A stretch of 64,000 nucleotides of DNA from Heterotrichella gracilis (taxonomy: Eukaryota; Sar; Xanthophyceae; Tribonematales; Xanthonemataceae), in the NCBI GenBank assembly GCA_032358255.1, contig JAULBX010031702.1, positions 62,001 to 126,000 on the forward strand, written 5' to 3'. This document shows positions 1 through 12,700 of the stretch, piece by piece. The notes under the pieces are model-generated. The model was not told the DNA's origin, searched no databases, and saw nothing but the letters and a program-made list of their open reading frames with translations. The stretch's first letter is position 1. Each line of letters begins with the position of its first letter. The translations under genes and the position numbers were made by a program.

Positions 1-3000
1 GCTTCAGCCTTGTTGGCATTGCCGATAGCGACCAGGCACGTGCGGATCTTGCCAATGGGCTGCAGCTCTGCGGTTTCACCCTTGCCCAAGCAGTACTGCT
101 TCACATCTTCATCGCAGGCAGACACAGCGGGCCAGCCCTGCAGCACAAACATAACCACATGAGCAGCATGTCCGTTACAGCATGTGCTGGTGGTGCAAGT
201 TGTGCTTGAAGTCAATGCAGACTTCAGCCACCTCGTTGTGGATGCCCTTGCAGCATTTCAAACGGCATGCCAATGCAGAGCCGTGTGGCACCAACTGTGC
301 AAGGGTCAGTGGTGATTCTGGGGTTGTGCCGCCTATATGCATGCACCAATACATCGACCTCTTTCCAGTGTGCGATGTGCCAGCCACCACCTACCAGCTT
401 GTAGAATTGCAAGGCGACGTGCACAGCGCTGCTGACGGCCTGCGCGCAGTCGTCAGTCACCGAGAAGGCGTTCTCCACCAGGCACTTGAGCACCGAGCCA
501 TCCTCCTTGTTCTCACGGCTCAGCACTGAAGCGCAGCTGGCGGGCACGTCATACCTGCACGCCTGGCGCAGCGTGTAGTCCAGGCGCCAGTCCTTGACGC
601 GCTTCTCCTCCTGCTGCTGAAGTAGGGCCTTGCACTGGCTGCAGGGGGGACGGATATTCTTTAGGGTTTTGGGTCAAGGTTAGGGTTTTGGGTTTATTAG
701 CTCTCCCTGCTGTTGTTGCAACGGGGCTTTGCATTGGCTGCAATTGAGAGGGGTTTTGTTAGGGTTTAGAGGCTTGGGTGTGAAGCATGGCATACAGGTG
801 GTCATGATTGACTTAGGGTTTCTAACCAGGGTTTGGTGCATAGCCGAAGATGGCAGGAGTCTGAAATACACTGTAGCATAGAATTAGGGCCCTACCTGGA
901 GAAGTCCACCTTGTCTGCCTTGCTCAGCAGGCAGTTGAACACGCGGGACTTGCCGGGGCGCACGCCCTCGCAGTGCAGTTGGCGCTCCTCAGCGCAGGCC
1001 TTGGCCAGTGTGGGCTTAAGCTCGATGTTGGATGCCTGCATGATCTGCAGCTTGGACACCTCGGCCTTGCACTTGTCGGACAGCTTGTCCTTCTTGTCAA
1101 CCAGGCACTGGTGGACCCTGCCCTCGCCTGCAAAGAAAATTTTATGGTCACACCTTGACCACAGGGAGGCCTGGTGAGTGCGTGCACCACACTGGGTGAC
1201 CAGCAAGAAGCTCAATGCTGCGATGTACAGTGCTGGTGCCGTAGTAATGCTGCCTTCACTATTGCCTCCACAACAATAGCCACAGCGCTGGTACAGGGTA
1301 AGCAACGGAACCTACCAGGCTGGATCTTGGCGCAGTTGGTGTCCACGTCTGTCCGGCAGGCCTCAGCCAGGAGCACGTCGTTGTGGAAGTTGCGCACTTC
1401 CATCTTGGTGAAGTAGAACACCTCGGCCTTGCAGTCAGCCACGGTGATGTTCTCCAGGTTCTCAGTCAGGCAGCGCAGCACTGTCCCGCCGCACTCGCGG
1501 TCAACAAATCCGCACACGTTGCCGCACAGCTGGGGGATCACGTCCTTGCAGGCGCTGTTCAGCCTGAAGTTGAGGCGGTAGTCGCTGGACTCCATGTTCT
1601 CAAAGCGGGCAACCTCCTTCTTGCAATCATCGGAGAAGTCGGACTTGTCCTGGGTGTCCTGGAGGCACCTGCAGCAGCGGCAGTGCGCCCCGCTTCAGCA
1701 AGTGGGCATGCACCACTGCGCGTGAGCTGCAGCAATTGCATTGAAATAACAGCAGGCAAAATGCCAGCATGGACCATTGCATACCTGATAACCCTGGAGG
1801 AACCCTTGGGCACTGACTTGCAGTACTTCTTGATTTCGGGGCTGCAAGCTTTCGCCATGGGAGCATTGAAGTCGATGTTTTCCGCCATGATGACCTCGTG
1901 GTCAAACAGCACTGCTCTGCAGTTGGCTGTCAACTGGTCACGCCTGCAAAAGCATTCCCGTTTCAGTAACAAGGTCAACACTTGACGTGAGGAAAGCAGG
2001 TAGGCAGCATACAGGTACTTTACCTGTCCTGCAGGCAGCGAATCACGCGCGCAGAGCCTGGGGGGACGTTGGCACACAGCGTCTGGCGGTCTTCATAGCA
2101 AGCATCTGCCAGAGGCACGTTGAAACGGATGTCCGCGGATGCCAAAGACAGCACCTTGTGTACCCGGGCAGAGCAGCCGTCGTCAGCAATCTCATCCCTG
2201 CAGAAACAAAGAAAGCATAACATTAGCAACCCGCTGATAGGGTTGCACCTAAACCACAGCTCCATCTATGCTGGGCTCGCACAAGGATTAGGACTTTCAT
2301 TTGTGCACCGCTTGTTGCTGCTGCCGCTCACCTGTAGTCCATCAGGCACTTGACCACCCTGGCGTCATAGTTCTCCATGTTCTCAGAGCTGTCCTTCTCA
2401 TAGCCACAGATGGTGTCAATGTCGCTCTGGCACAGGTCCTTCAGCTGCGGGTCCAGCCTGAAGTCTGTGGCGCGCCTCTCCATGGTCTTCTCCAGCTCAG
2501 ACTTGCAGTCATCGGAGAAACCGGAATCGTCGCGGTGCTCCTCCAGGCAATCCTTGACGCGGGCGTTGCCAGGGGCGACATCTGAGCAGAACTGCAGCAG
2601 CAATGCACGCACTCAGTGTCAGGTTGGCGTGTGGTATGCAGCCCTGTGATACCTGTAGATGCATGCATGGCTAGAGTATGTGGCTAGCCAGTTTTATGCA
2701 AATTGTCAGCGCATGTTTATCATCCAAACTATGGGCACCTTTTTCTTGTCGTCCAAACACTTCTGGAACAGGCGGATGCTGAGGCGGATGTCATCAGAGT
2801 TCTCTTGTTCCTGCCGGAACAGCTGCTCCTGGCACTCCCAGGTGATTTTGATGCGGTTTGAGCGCAGGCAGTCCTGCACGTTCCCCTCGTGCGCTTTGGT
2901 ACCATTGCAGAACTTGGCGGCATCTGCCTTGCAAGTCTCGTGGAGCTCGGCGTCAGCCCTGAAATCATCTGCGGCCTCCTCTTGCTTCTTGAAAACCTGG

Positions 3001-4098
3001 GCGCTGCATTTCTCAGACAGGCTCTTCTTCTTGTCCCTCAAACAAGCAAGCACAGCGCCTGGCTGGTCCTTGTTCTTAATCTTGGAGCAGAGCTTGGTGA
3101 CGTCGTCCTTGCAAGCCTTGGCTGCAAGCGGTGCAAGCAGCGGTGTGAGCCCTCACATCACTGGGCAGGGTAGCGGTTGCAACAACAGCATAACTTGAGA
3201 CAGGATTCTCACCAAGAGTCAGGTCCTTGTTGATGTTAGTAGCCCTGTCAATAACAAAGGCCTCGATCTCCTTTTGGCAGTTCTCAGAGATTTTGTTGCC
3301 AGTGTAGCTATCCTTCTGCTGCTCCTTCAGCTGTTTCTTCAGACACTCAGCAATCCTGCCCTCGCCAGGCTTGACATCAGGGCAAAACTCATCAACATCC
3401 AGTTGGCAACCACCTGCAACAGGAGCATGTTGTTGCATCGCACTCTTTGTTGGCAGACCCTGGCGTGTGTGGGGCAGGTGCCGCAAGTTATGGGGGGTAC
3501 CTGTAGTGGCAATGTCTGCATCGCCACTGGCAAGCTCTGCAGCTGGTGCTTCCTTGACAACCTGAGCTACCACTTTGGCATTTGGCTCCTCCCGGAACGC
3601 TTGCAGCTGCGAGGACTCCTCCACTTTCTTGTCCAGCTCTGTCTTCTCCTCCTTCTTCCCACCAGCAGCAGGCTGGTCTGCAGGCTTGTTGCTGGGCTTT
3701 GCAGCTGCTGGTTTGGCGTCAGCAGCAGCAGCAAAGGAGGCTGACAGCAGAAGAGCACCCGCAAGAAGCAGAAAACATAGGCTCCGCCTGCCGCCCTGCA
3801 GAGGGACAAGCCAACAGTATTCAGGACAATCCACCCCAAGGGGTGGGTTTGAGTGAGCAGTTGCAGGATACCATGGATGAACATAGTTATTTGGGTGTGC
3901 CCAGGCAGGGTTGATGATATAAGGTGACTCAACAGCACACACTAACGGATGCATAACGACCCAGTGGGTGGGTGGGTGGGATAGGTGGTGGTTGCACAGC
4001 CATGATCAGAAGAGTTCTGCCAACGCCTAAACTGTCAGCACAGCGAAGCGGACCCGCACTGTACAGTGAACAAGACACACCTTGCGGTTACGGGCCAT
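1..4098 (-). CDS. GLG1: Golgi apparatus protein 1 (GLG1-type cysteine-rich repeat protein), C-terminus outside window
   Basis: Multi-exon gene read leftwards from an ATG at 4098. The first exon encodes MARNRK. A phase-0 intron joins it at 3795 to GGRRSLCFLLLAGALLL, giving a clear signal peptide, followed by a Lys/Pro/Ala-rich spacer. The rest is a series of GLG1 Cys-rich repeats of about 60 residues, with spaced Cys patterns such as KACKDD..LCSK, ETCKAD..FCNG, DLCQSD..ICGY and EACRTD..NCAK. Coding exons lie near 4098-4081, 3795-3503, 3413-3212, 3129-2735, 2595-2338, 2200-2030, 1946-1785, 1667-1310, 1131-897, 640-480, 270-190 and 140-1. Animal GLG1 is a type I Golgi membrane protein that binds growth factors and E-selectin; what it does in an alga is unknown. 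The expected C-terminal membrane segment lies off the window. The intron at about 640-890 carries degenerate TTAGGGTTT motifs. Confidence 0.85.
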
Positions 4099-5050
4099 GA
4101 TCAAAAGATGCTGCGGCACCAATCTGCCCTGACTTAGTCCTGAACTCCTGTTGCCCTCGTCCTGGATAACAGATGCACCAGAGCTTTCAGTGCGATACAG
4201 CCAAACAAGAGGCCGATCCGACTGCGAAGCCTGCTTTTTTGCAAGCCGCGCCACAGACTACAAGCAAATTCAGTCAGTCAGGGCGGGTGATCTACGATTT
4301 TCCTGTTGTACGCAAAATGCGAGCATAATGATGTTGGCAAACAAACCTCGTCAGCACCTGTCAAGACAACCGAGTGTCCCCAAATCTGGCCCTTGCCAAC
4401 TGCCCTCTAGCCTGCCAACTTTAGGGCTGCATGCTCCGGTTTCTGGGCTGGGGAGCAGGGAAAAGGGAACGACCTAGTACTCTGAGTACAGTACTGACAA
4501 CGGCCGAGTGGCCAAGCTGCGGTTGTGGTGGAGGTTCGCAGAGATACTGCTTGACTCTGCTAAGTTACAGCGTAAAGCAGCACGATCGCAGCTAAGGCAG
4601 CAGATTCTCAGCGAATTTCGCCTGTTAAAACTGCTTGCCAGACTTTGTTTCAAGCCTTGCCAGTGCCACTTGCAGTGGCCCACGTTCATCACTTGATCAG
4701 GGGTGTAATGTAAATGTTGATTTCGGGGAGAATAACAAGCCTAGGCACACACCCTTGCATGCCTCTGGTTGGCTTCCTACAGTCTTGCGGGTGAAAAGCA
4801 CTACCGTTGGTAATAGTTACCGTCGTAACGCTGCAACCGTGTCGCACATCAAGCGCCTGCGTCGGGTTGGCTAGAGAGGTACTAGAAAATCGGGCATGCA
4901 TCAATGCCGTGGTAGTCTTTGGCAGCTGCAGTCTGCTTGGTAGGTGCCTTGGCACGTAGTGGGCCCACACCGTTTCTCTAGGCATCTGTACCTATTGATT
5001 GCTTTCATAACTTGGGTACCAGACGTCTCAGACCCTTGGCTGACACCACG
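4099..5050. other. Spacer between divergent GLG1 and quinone oxidoreductase genes
   Basis: About 950 bp with no credible coding exon. It must hold the 5' UTRs and promoters of the two flanking divergent genes. I see no clear TATA box or recognisable operator. A tRNA A-box-like string near 4500 does not fold as a tRNA. Confidence 0.6.
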
Positions 5051-7257
5051 ATGAGGGCCCTCACTGTGAACAAGTTGGGTAATCCAATAGATGTGGGCGC
5101 TGCGTCACCTTTCACCGTTTCGAGCCACTACCCAGCGCCCAAACTGAGACCAGATGGCGTGCGCATCAAAGTGTATGCTTCAGGACTCAACTTTGCTGAC
5201 GCCCTGATGGTACAGGTAACCAACCACACCTCTGCCTTTCTTGTTGGCATGCTTGGCGTGCAAGGTGTATGACGTGGCTCTCGTGTGTGTCTCATGCCTG
5301 CAGGGGCTGTACCAGGAGAAACCCAGTCTGCCTTTCATTCCAGGTGCTGAGGTATCTGGCGAGGTGATAGAGTGCGGCAGCCAGGTTGAAGGCATACACA
5401 TTGGGGACAAGGTCAGTCTGACACTGAACCCAACCCAGGACAGCGTCCACCAAGCTTGACTAGCCATATCAGACACCTTGCTGTGCTTGTAGGTTTGCGC
5501 AGTGCCCGGCCCAGGGAGTGGAGGGTTCGCTGAAGAGTGTGTTGTCAGCGCGCAAGCAGTGTACAGGCTTCCAGGTGAGCGTGGCCAAGGGGTCAAGGTG
5601 GCATGACTCATGAGTGGGTTCCTGTACAGTGCTGCCTGTACTTGCTTGGCATCTCTAACGGGCACCTGTCGCTCTAACCGCATGCTCACAAGGTGTACTG
5701 CCAGTTGGTCTGCCACCCCTCAGTGCCAGGCAGATGTTTGCTTTATTGGATTTAACTTTTTGCAATACTGCATTTTGCACAGCTGGAGTTGATGTGGAAG
5801 CAGCAGCGGGGCTGCCAGTCGCCTTTGGCACTTCTCACATGGCGCTGAAGTTTAGAGCAAACCTGAAAGCAGGTATGTTCATCGTCACAGCTGAAAATAG
5901 AGTTTATTATTGTGCACAGCGTCGTTTTAAGCCTGAGCAATACACCATGGGTTCGCAGGGCAAGTGGTGTTGGTGCTGGGAGCTGCAGGGGGAGTCGGCT
6001 TGGCCGCCGTGCAGGTGAGGTAACATGTTGAACGACGCAGTTTTGCACTTTTATCTTGAATTTTTGCATTCCCTGGTTGTGATAAGTTAACCATTCTTAC
6101 GAGCAACCAATCCCGCTCGGGTTCTTTTCTCGGGTTCTTTTTTGGCTAATGCAGATTGTTTTGTTTGTTAGTTAGTTACATGCATTCCAGCAATTTAGCC
6201 AGATTAGCAGTCAGTCTTGCACATGCTAATGCAGATTGCAAACGCCTAATGCCTTATCTGGCCAAATGCAGATCGCAAAGGCCATGGGTGCGATCGTGAT
6301 CGCTGTGGCAAGAGGCGCCAGCAAAGTGCACGTGTTGAAGCAATTGGGTGCCGTCTTTTGCATTGATTCCGCCGACCCATCTGTGTCCCTGCGCAGTGCG
6401 GTGAAAGCAGCAGCCCCAAAAGGTACAGGCAGTGCTCGCCTAAGCATGATCATGGCGTTCGCAAGCACTTGCAATGTTTTAAAAAGCAAACAGTCACGAG
6501 GCAAACAGTGCGTTGGGATACCTGCAGGTGTGGACGTTGTGTATGACCCAGTTGGTGGCAAGCTCTTGTTCGAGGCACTCAAAGTCGTCAAGTGGAGCGC
6601 GCAGATCCTCATCATCGGCTTTGCCAGTGGTGACATCCCAAAGATTCCAGCCAACATATTACTGGTCAAGAACTTGACAGTGCATGGTATGATTATTGGA
6701 TGTTGAGCTTGATTTTGTAGGGGTGACAACCTCTGTCTGTTTATGAATGAAAACTGAACAAATAAAAATAAAAAAGTGAATACTCCATATCATCTCCAAA
6801 ACAACTGAAAAACCAATGACCACTGCACCCAGGAATCTACTGGGGCTCCTACCACCAGCACCAGCCTGCGATGTTGCGCCAATCGCTGGAGGAGCTGCTG
6901 AACTGGTGGGCTCAGGGCAAAATCCAGGTGCACGTGTCACACAGGTGCGCATGGAGGGGCATTGTATAAGTGCCCTGGAAAGCGAACACTCACCCAAATG
7001 CGCAAGGAGACCCAATACTATTCAGGTGCTGGTCATGAGGTGCCCATGTCCCTATTTTGGCGTAATGCACTGCCAGTCGAGGGCCTCAATTCTCGACATG
7101 TACTGGCCATCGTTGCTGTGACTGTTCAAGGCCGGTTCATATCTGGTGCAGGCTGCCGCTGGAGCAGGCAAGCGAGGCTTTCAAGGCTCTATTGGCGCGG
7201 AAGGCCATTGGCAAAGTCCTGCTGCTGCCATGTGCATCTGTGCCAGCCCGACTGTGA
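5051..7257 (+). CDS. NAD(P)H:quinone oxidoreductase, zeta-crystallin-like MDR family
   Basis: Nine exons join in frame: 5051-5215, 5304-5411, 5493-5574, 5783-5872, 5959-6014, 6272-6422, 6528-6686, 6833-6944 and 7152-7257. They give 342 residues, the usual length for this family. The N-terminal GroES-like half reads GVRIKVYASGLNFADALMVQ, then PFIPGAEVSGEV. The Rossmann half has VLGAAGGVGLAAVQ (the AxxGGVG nucleotide motif) near residues 155-170, then DVVYDPVGG and a C-terminal LPLEQASEAFKALLARKAIGK. No zinc-ligand set is visible, which fits the QOR branch rather than the alcohol dehydrogenases. The family reduces quinones or enals with NADPH. The start is the first ATG before the conserved domain. 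All introns are GT-AG. Confidence 0.88.
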
Positions 7258-7668
7258 GGCGTATATGCTATAAAGGCTTTTATCAAAATTCGTCAATTCT
7301 AGTTGCTACGTGCATTCTATCTATAATAGAATAATTCAGCCAAATTGAAATCAGCAGACAGCCTTGCACTTGCGGTAAGCACTCCTTTCCCGGCACCACT
7401 TCAAAGTTGTTTATCTTGGAGAGTTTGACACGTATTCTTGCCATAGGACAATCACAAATACCATAGCTTTGCCTATCGCTGGTTAGACAGGATGCATTTA
7501 TTACATATCAATGCTTGGCAGGGGCACCTAGACACAAGTCAGCCAGCAGAAACAGCTGATACCATGCGTGCTGCACTGCGTGTCACTTAATAGGGCGGTG
7601 GGTTGTAGCACCATATTTTGGGGAACACCAAGGCAGTGCCGCTATTCAGACTGTCACGCAATGGTACT

Positions 7669-7673
7669 TTACA
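7669..7673 (-). terminator. TGTAA polyadenylation signal candidate
   Basis: TTACA on the plus strand reads TGTAA on the minus strand, about 270 nt downstream of the stop at 7940. TGTAA is the known chlorophyte polyadenylation signal; use at this site is inferred. Confidence 0.4.
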
Positions 7674-7817
7674 GCAAAATCCAGAAAGCCATCTTAGAGG
7701 AAAACAGGAAGTGGAGAAAAACTGTCATAGGGGGTGAACAATGCCACCAAAATCGTCAACAAGTTCTAGCAAAACTGAAGTGTGCTGCTGTTGCTTCCAT
7801 ATGCACAAGCCTCTGCT

Positions 7818-7822
7818 TGTAA
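7818..7822 (+). terminator. TGTAA polyadenylation signal candidate
   Basis: First TGTAA I find downstream of the quinone oxidoreductase stop, implying a 3' UTR of about 560 nt. It lies close to the end of the convergent neighbour. Confidence 0.35.
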
Positions 7823-7939
7823 CAAACAGCATGATGGTTCTCTATCACTCAATAATAAATAGGCGGGCGCACCCTTGCTGTCAAATTGAGCGCTGGCTGG
7901 CTGGCTGGCAGGCGGTGAGGGTGTACTGGTGACAAGCGT

Positions 7940-9032
7940 TCACATGACATACACTCGGACAGCTGAGTTGCTTGCTTTCAGCCACTGTCCCTCGTCTTCA
8001 CCATCCTTCTCTCCACCGGGGCCAAAAGCATATGAGTTGCCTTGCGCATCCAAGAAGGTCACGTGCAGCTTTTGGCCATCTGCACATGCAATGCCATCCG
8101 AGGAGAACGCCTGGTTGAGAGCCATGGCCAAGGCTGCGCGCGTTTTCAACGACTCCAAGGGTATTGTTGCACCCCAGGACTTGCCCGCGTAGAACACCTT
8201 CACCCGCTGCCAGCGCAGGCTCAAGTTCACTGAGTTTACCAGCTTCTCCCGCGTCAGGTTTGCTGCCTGGACTGCAACACCCTTGAACTGTGTGAGCGAC
8301 TCCTCCAAGCCTGCTGCTTGCGGTCTCAAGGCTGCCTGTTGCTTGCTGGAAGTGATGCGGGAGTCTGACACGTTGGCAGTGTCCTCATTCCTGGTCCTAC
8401 TGCTGACTTTCCCTGCAGGATGAATATGCAAAGTGAGTAGGTGCAAAACCCACACAGTTTGACAGTTCATGAAAAGCCACCGCATCAGAGCGGTCTCTAC
8501 CATGCATGTCCTCTCACAAAAGGATGGGGAATGCCATGCGAGGAGGTGCAAAACACCCAAAGCTGTGCAGTTCATTTCAAGCCACTGCATCAGAAAGGCC
8601 TCCACGGTGATGAGGCCCACTTGATCGTAGTCCAGGCTTACCTTTGGGGTCTGAGGTGTCAACAGGCTGGGTGTGGAGGGAGGCTTCCAGGGAGTCATCC
8701 TTCTTTCTCAACCGTTTGAGCTTTTGGGTGACCCCATTGTCTTTGGGAGACCCTGTGTCTTTGCTGTGGTGTGAGTCAGGCGAGCTGCGCTCACTGCTGC
8801 TGCCTGATGTGTCACTCCGTTTGCTCCGTTTGCTGCCATTGGCCTGCTCTGATCCCCTAGAGCTCTCTGTTTTGCGTTTGCGGGCCTGTAGGTCCCCAGC
8901 TGACATTGCTTTGGGAGGCTGAGGGACAGACCGAGCCCGTGAGCGTGTCAACCCGTTCAGCTCCCGGTGCAGCTGCCATATCAGCTTTGCACTCTCTGCG
9001 TCAATGTCCTTCATATGTCCATGCCCTTCCAT
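7940..9032 (-). CDS. Uncharacterised Ser/Lys-rich protein with possible PB1-like C-terminal domain
   Basis: Two exons, 9032-8642 and 8412-7940, join in phase to give 287 residues. I do not recognise a characterised family. The N-terminal half (about residues 1-130) is hydrophilic and basic, with KRKTESSRGSEQ and KRSKRSDTSGSSSERSS, which suggests disorder and nuclear localisation signals. The C-terminal 90 residues look folded: RVKVFYAGKSWGATIPLESL, then AFSSDGIACADG, KLHVTFLDAQGNSYAF and a final AVRVYV. This strand order, with a Lys in the first strand, resembles PB1 ubiquitin-like interaction domains such as those in NLP or ARF regulators, but the acidic OPCA motif is not evident. A nuclear regulator is a guess. 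The ATG at 9032 opens the frame. Confidence 0.6.
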
Positions 9033-9710
9033 TTCAAGCCACGCTGCCCTCCAGAAACCCCCTCAATAGCGTCCAGACGTAGGAAGGTATAATACACAGC
9101 TCTGATAGTATTGTGGTTGTCAAGGTTCAAATGGCGCAGGGCCTGTGCGAGCTACCAGACCGCAGTGAGGCAATGACCCCTCAGGTACTTGGCAGGAGCC
9201 CTTTCAACTTTAGCATCTGTTGCCTCAGGGACACCACAAAAACTTGGGAAAAGGGGAAAACGAATCAGGAGGGCATCCTGAAGTCAGAAACTCAGGCTCA
9301 AGGCAGTAGCTGACATCATTTGCAGCTCAAAGTGTGCAAGCAAGCAATGGGGGGTGTTCATCGCACGCCAGTGCCAAAGGAACCTTGTACTCAGCACACA
9401 GGTCGCACGGCTCAAGAGGACGAACGTTTGAGCTGATGGTGATACTCTTTCAACTGTTATGAAGTTGAATCCTTTAACAAATTTACAGGAATTCCAACTT
9501 CAATTCTTCAGCGGCGGCACCACCAACCGCTGCCACCTGGTGGGCAATGAGAATAAGATGAAAAGGTAACGGGGACTGAGGCAAGTTCCACAGAACAGTG
9601 GGAGCTTCAAGTACTGTTTTCGTTAATAAAACAGTTCAAAATCCAGAACACGAGGTCCCTTCTGGTCCATGCACAAAGTGCAGAAGGGCACTGGGCGCAC
9701 ACATCATGAG
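9033..9710. other. Spacer: 5' region of the PB1-like gene and 3' UTR of IPI1
   Basis: Both neighbours are on the minus strand. The interval must hold the 3' UTR of the gene to the right and the promoter of the gene to the left. No conserved coding stretch is seen. Confidence 0.55.
9483..9487 (-). terminator. TGTAA polyadenylation signal candidate for IPI1/TEX10
   Basis: Minus-strand TGTAA about 225 nt downstream of the IPI1 stop at 9711. The spacing suits a chlorophyte 3' UTR. Confidence 0.4.
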
Positions 9711-12700
9711 TCATGACCCAATAAGCTCCTTGCATAGCGCTGACAGTCGTTGATACTTGGCCAGACACTCCTCTTGGGCCTGGTTTGCACTACCTGGCAT
9801 GCCATGCAACGCCGCCCTGCAAGCCACAACACAGCATCCATTCACACACATATTCCTTACACAACAAAGTGAATAAAAAGCAACAGAGCAGCTCCAATCA
9901 TACAAGAATAGCCTCCGTTCTCTTCGACCAGTGTGCGGGGGACAAGCTTGAAGTTGGGCAGGAAATACTGCATGTCCTCCTCACCTGCACCTCTCAATGC
10001 ATGCCATCACCGCTGCCTGCCCATCAAGCAGCCTGCTCCTGAGGTCAGTCCAGTGACACAGTGCCAGCAGCACATCGGCAGCACCCCCCAGCCTGGCAAG
10101 CTGACCCTCATCCCTGATCCCCTGTGACTGACCACAGGCATCCCCAACAGCGCTGGCCGAGGCTGCATCTGTGGCACAACCGCATGCTGCATTTGCCACC
10201 TCCTTCGCAAGCTCGCTTATTGTACACCCCTCGGCTGATACCAGCTGCATGACTGGCTCCAACCCGGGATCGACACCATCCCCAGCGATCCCCATGGCCT
10301 GCGTAGAATCTCGTGATGGGCCAGCCATGGGAGTCTCTGCACCAGGGTTTCCTGGGTGTGCGCTGCAACATGCAAGGCTGTATGTGGCGGCAATGCGGGG
10401 CAGGGATGGCAGCTCCTGGGGGGATGCCCCTGCGGAACAGGCCGTGCTGGCTGCCTGCAGCGCTCCGTACAGCTGGCGATGCTGGCAGTCTGGCGCACAG
10501 GCGGCAATCAGCGACGGCCACAGGAGACTGCATGCGGCACCTGAAACAGGAAAGCACCACACCTCATGACATCTAACCTCCACGCAGTCAGCTATCTCAG
10601 CCGATCATGCGGTGCCACGATTGTCACCACTGTCAATGCCATGGTGGCCCAAGATCGGCGTAATGGCCACATGCACATGCACGGCATGCATGCGCAGCAT
10701 AAAAGAGAAATAGGAGACTCCATGTAAAAGTACACGAATTACATTCTATTAATTTTCATCATTTAATTCGTTAATGAAATGCCATATTTTAGCCCTCACC
10801 TGGGTCGTCAAATCCCGTCAGCAGCACCTCGCACGCGCCACTCACCACCGCAACATGGCGGCCCCACGTGTTTCCCCCACCGCCTGGCGCCAGCTGTGCG
10901 CTGGTACCCAGCAGCAGCGCCAGCAGGCAGCGGGTGAGGGCAGCAGGGTCGGCTGCTGGGGCCCTTGCGGCCAGGATGACCAGGAGCCGCTCGGTGAGTG
11001 CAAGGGGGAAGGTGTCTGTGAGTGCGACCAGGGTGGCGGTGCGCAGCAGGGGCTCGGAGAGGGTTGGGAGGAAGTAGAGGATGTCCACCAGGAGGGCCTG
11101 GGGGCGCAGAGGGTTTGGAGTTTGTTGGTTGGAGGTGTGCAGTAAAAATGGACAGTTACGGTGCCAAATGCCAGGGCGAACTCGTGCACGCCTTATGATT
11201 GAAACTTGTGCCTGCTCATGAGCAGAGTCTGAGAGAAGACTCGTTGCAGGATGCATGGCACTCTGCAGGTCATTATCTTTTGTAATGAAACGAACAAAAA
11301 TTGAAGTAATTACAAGGAGATTCATAGAACCCTGGATTTGCACTCATACGCCATCGTGTCTCCACCACCACACAGGCCCTCACCTGGCTGTCTAGCGGCA
11401 GGCTGGCCGCCGACCCCGGTACCAGCACCGTCTTGCCCTCGCCCTTCTTCTTGCCATTCCCCTTGCGCTCCCCCACCAGCGAGCAGAACAGCGGCGCCAG
11501 CTGCACCTGTAACTCTTGTAGAGCGGCGGCCATAACGCTACCGGGGGGCGCAAATTTGGCCGCAATGTGCAGCATTTGCAGGGCCAGGTGTGAGGTCCCC
11601 GGGCGGGTCGTGCCCAGCTCCCAGATCAGCTTGGGCATGCCCTGGAGCCACTCCACTGCCTGGTGCTCGCTGACCAGCGCCTGCAGCAGTGAAGGGTGTA
11701 GGGTTAACAAGCCGGACACATCGCATATCAGTGACTACGGTGCCAGAAAAGGTAATGGTAGGGGGAAACCATGTGAATCCAATCTACGTGTGCGGCAAAG
11801 ATGGTGCGCTATCTCTAGGTGAACAGCAGAGGAATGGACCGGTACAGTCATGAAGTGGGATGATGCATGTGCTTTCCCATCCACATTACACAATGGCGCA
11901 TGTCTCCTTCTCAGTCTCCTTCTCAGCCATGGTATCACTGCCGCAATGCATGATTGCAGATCTACATCAACACCACCAGCCCCCACCTGGCCGGTGGCAG
12001 GGTCGATGCTGTACAGCCACTCCGGCCGCGCCAAAATGGCATACTGAAACCTCATGCACGCCAGCTTGGCCGCCGACCGGGCCCCGCTGCGCCCTGCGAG
12101 CGCCGCCACCGCCCGCAGTACATCCGCGCGCCTGCCCGCCGACAGCCGGGGCAGCGCCTTGGTGATGCACCCCAGCGCGGCGTCATGTGCGTCAGTCATG
12201 GGGGAGCCACCGCCCGCAGGGTGGGCGGGGGAGGGGCTGGCGCCAGTGGCTGGGTTGGGTCCCGCCGATGCGTCCCACCCGTCCCGTGAGGGCAGCACCT
12301 CGTCGTGCTCCAGCACGCGTGAGAAGTAGTCCAGAAGCCGCGCCACCCAGGCTTCCTCGTGCATCAGCATGGTGCCCTCCTGTGGCCATTTACCAATTAT
12401 TTATTCACATTACTTATTCTATTGTTATCTCTTATTGACTTATTTATTGCGTTACAGTCAGTTACATGCAACCCAGCAATTCAAGCAGAGGAGCAGTCTG
12501 CCTTGCTTGGGGGGAAAAAACAGGCAAATTATTCCATGCGGTGCCAGGGGATGTGGGGTTCCCGCACCTGTGTGAATTGGGAGGGTAGGAACCGTGACAG
12601 CAGCTTGCACAGCGCTAGGTTGAGCCCCTGGAGGCCCTGCTGGAGGGCGGAGGAGGGGCGGGAGGCGGGGCGGGTGGCGGGGAAGTGCGCCGCAAGCTTA

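Larger units (their letters stand above)
7258..7939. other. Spacer between convergent genes (3' UTRs)
   Basis: About 680 bp between two convergent stop codons. It contains candidate TGTAA polyadenylation signals for both flanking genes. No coding potential with algal codon usage is apparent. Confidence 0.6.

Noticed and set aside
4490-4545. Possible tRNA-Ser/Leu gene (cggccgagtggcc A-box-like string followed by gaggttcgcagag)
   Set aside because: The B-box is incomplete and too close to the A-box. No acceptor stem, anticodon arm or variable arm can be drawn.
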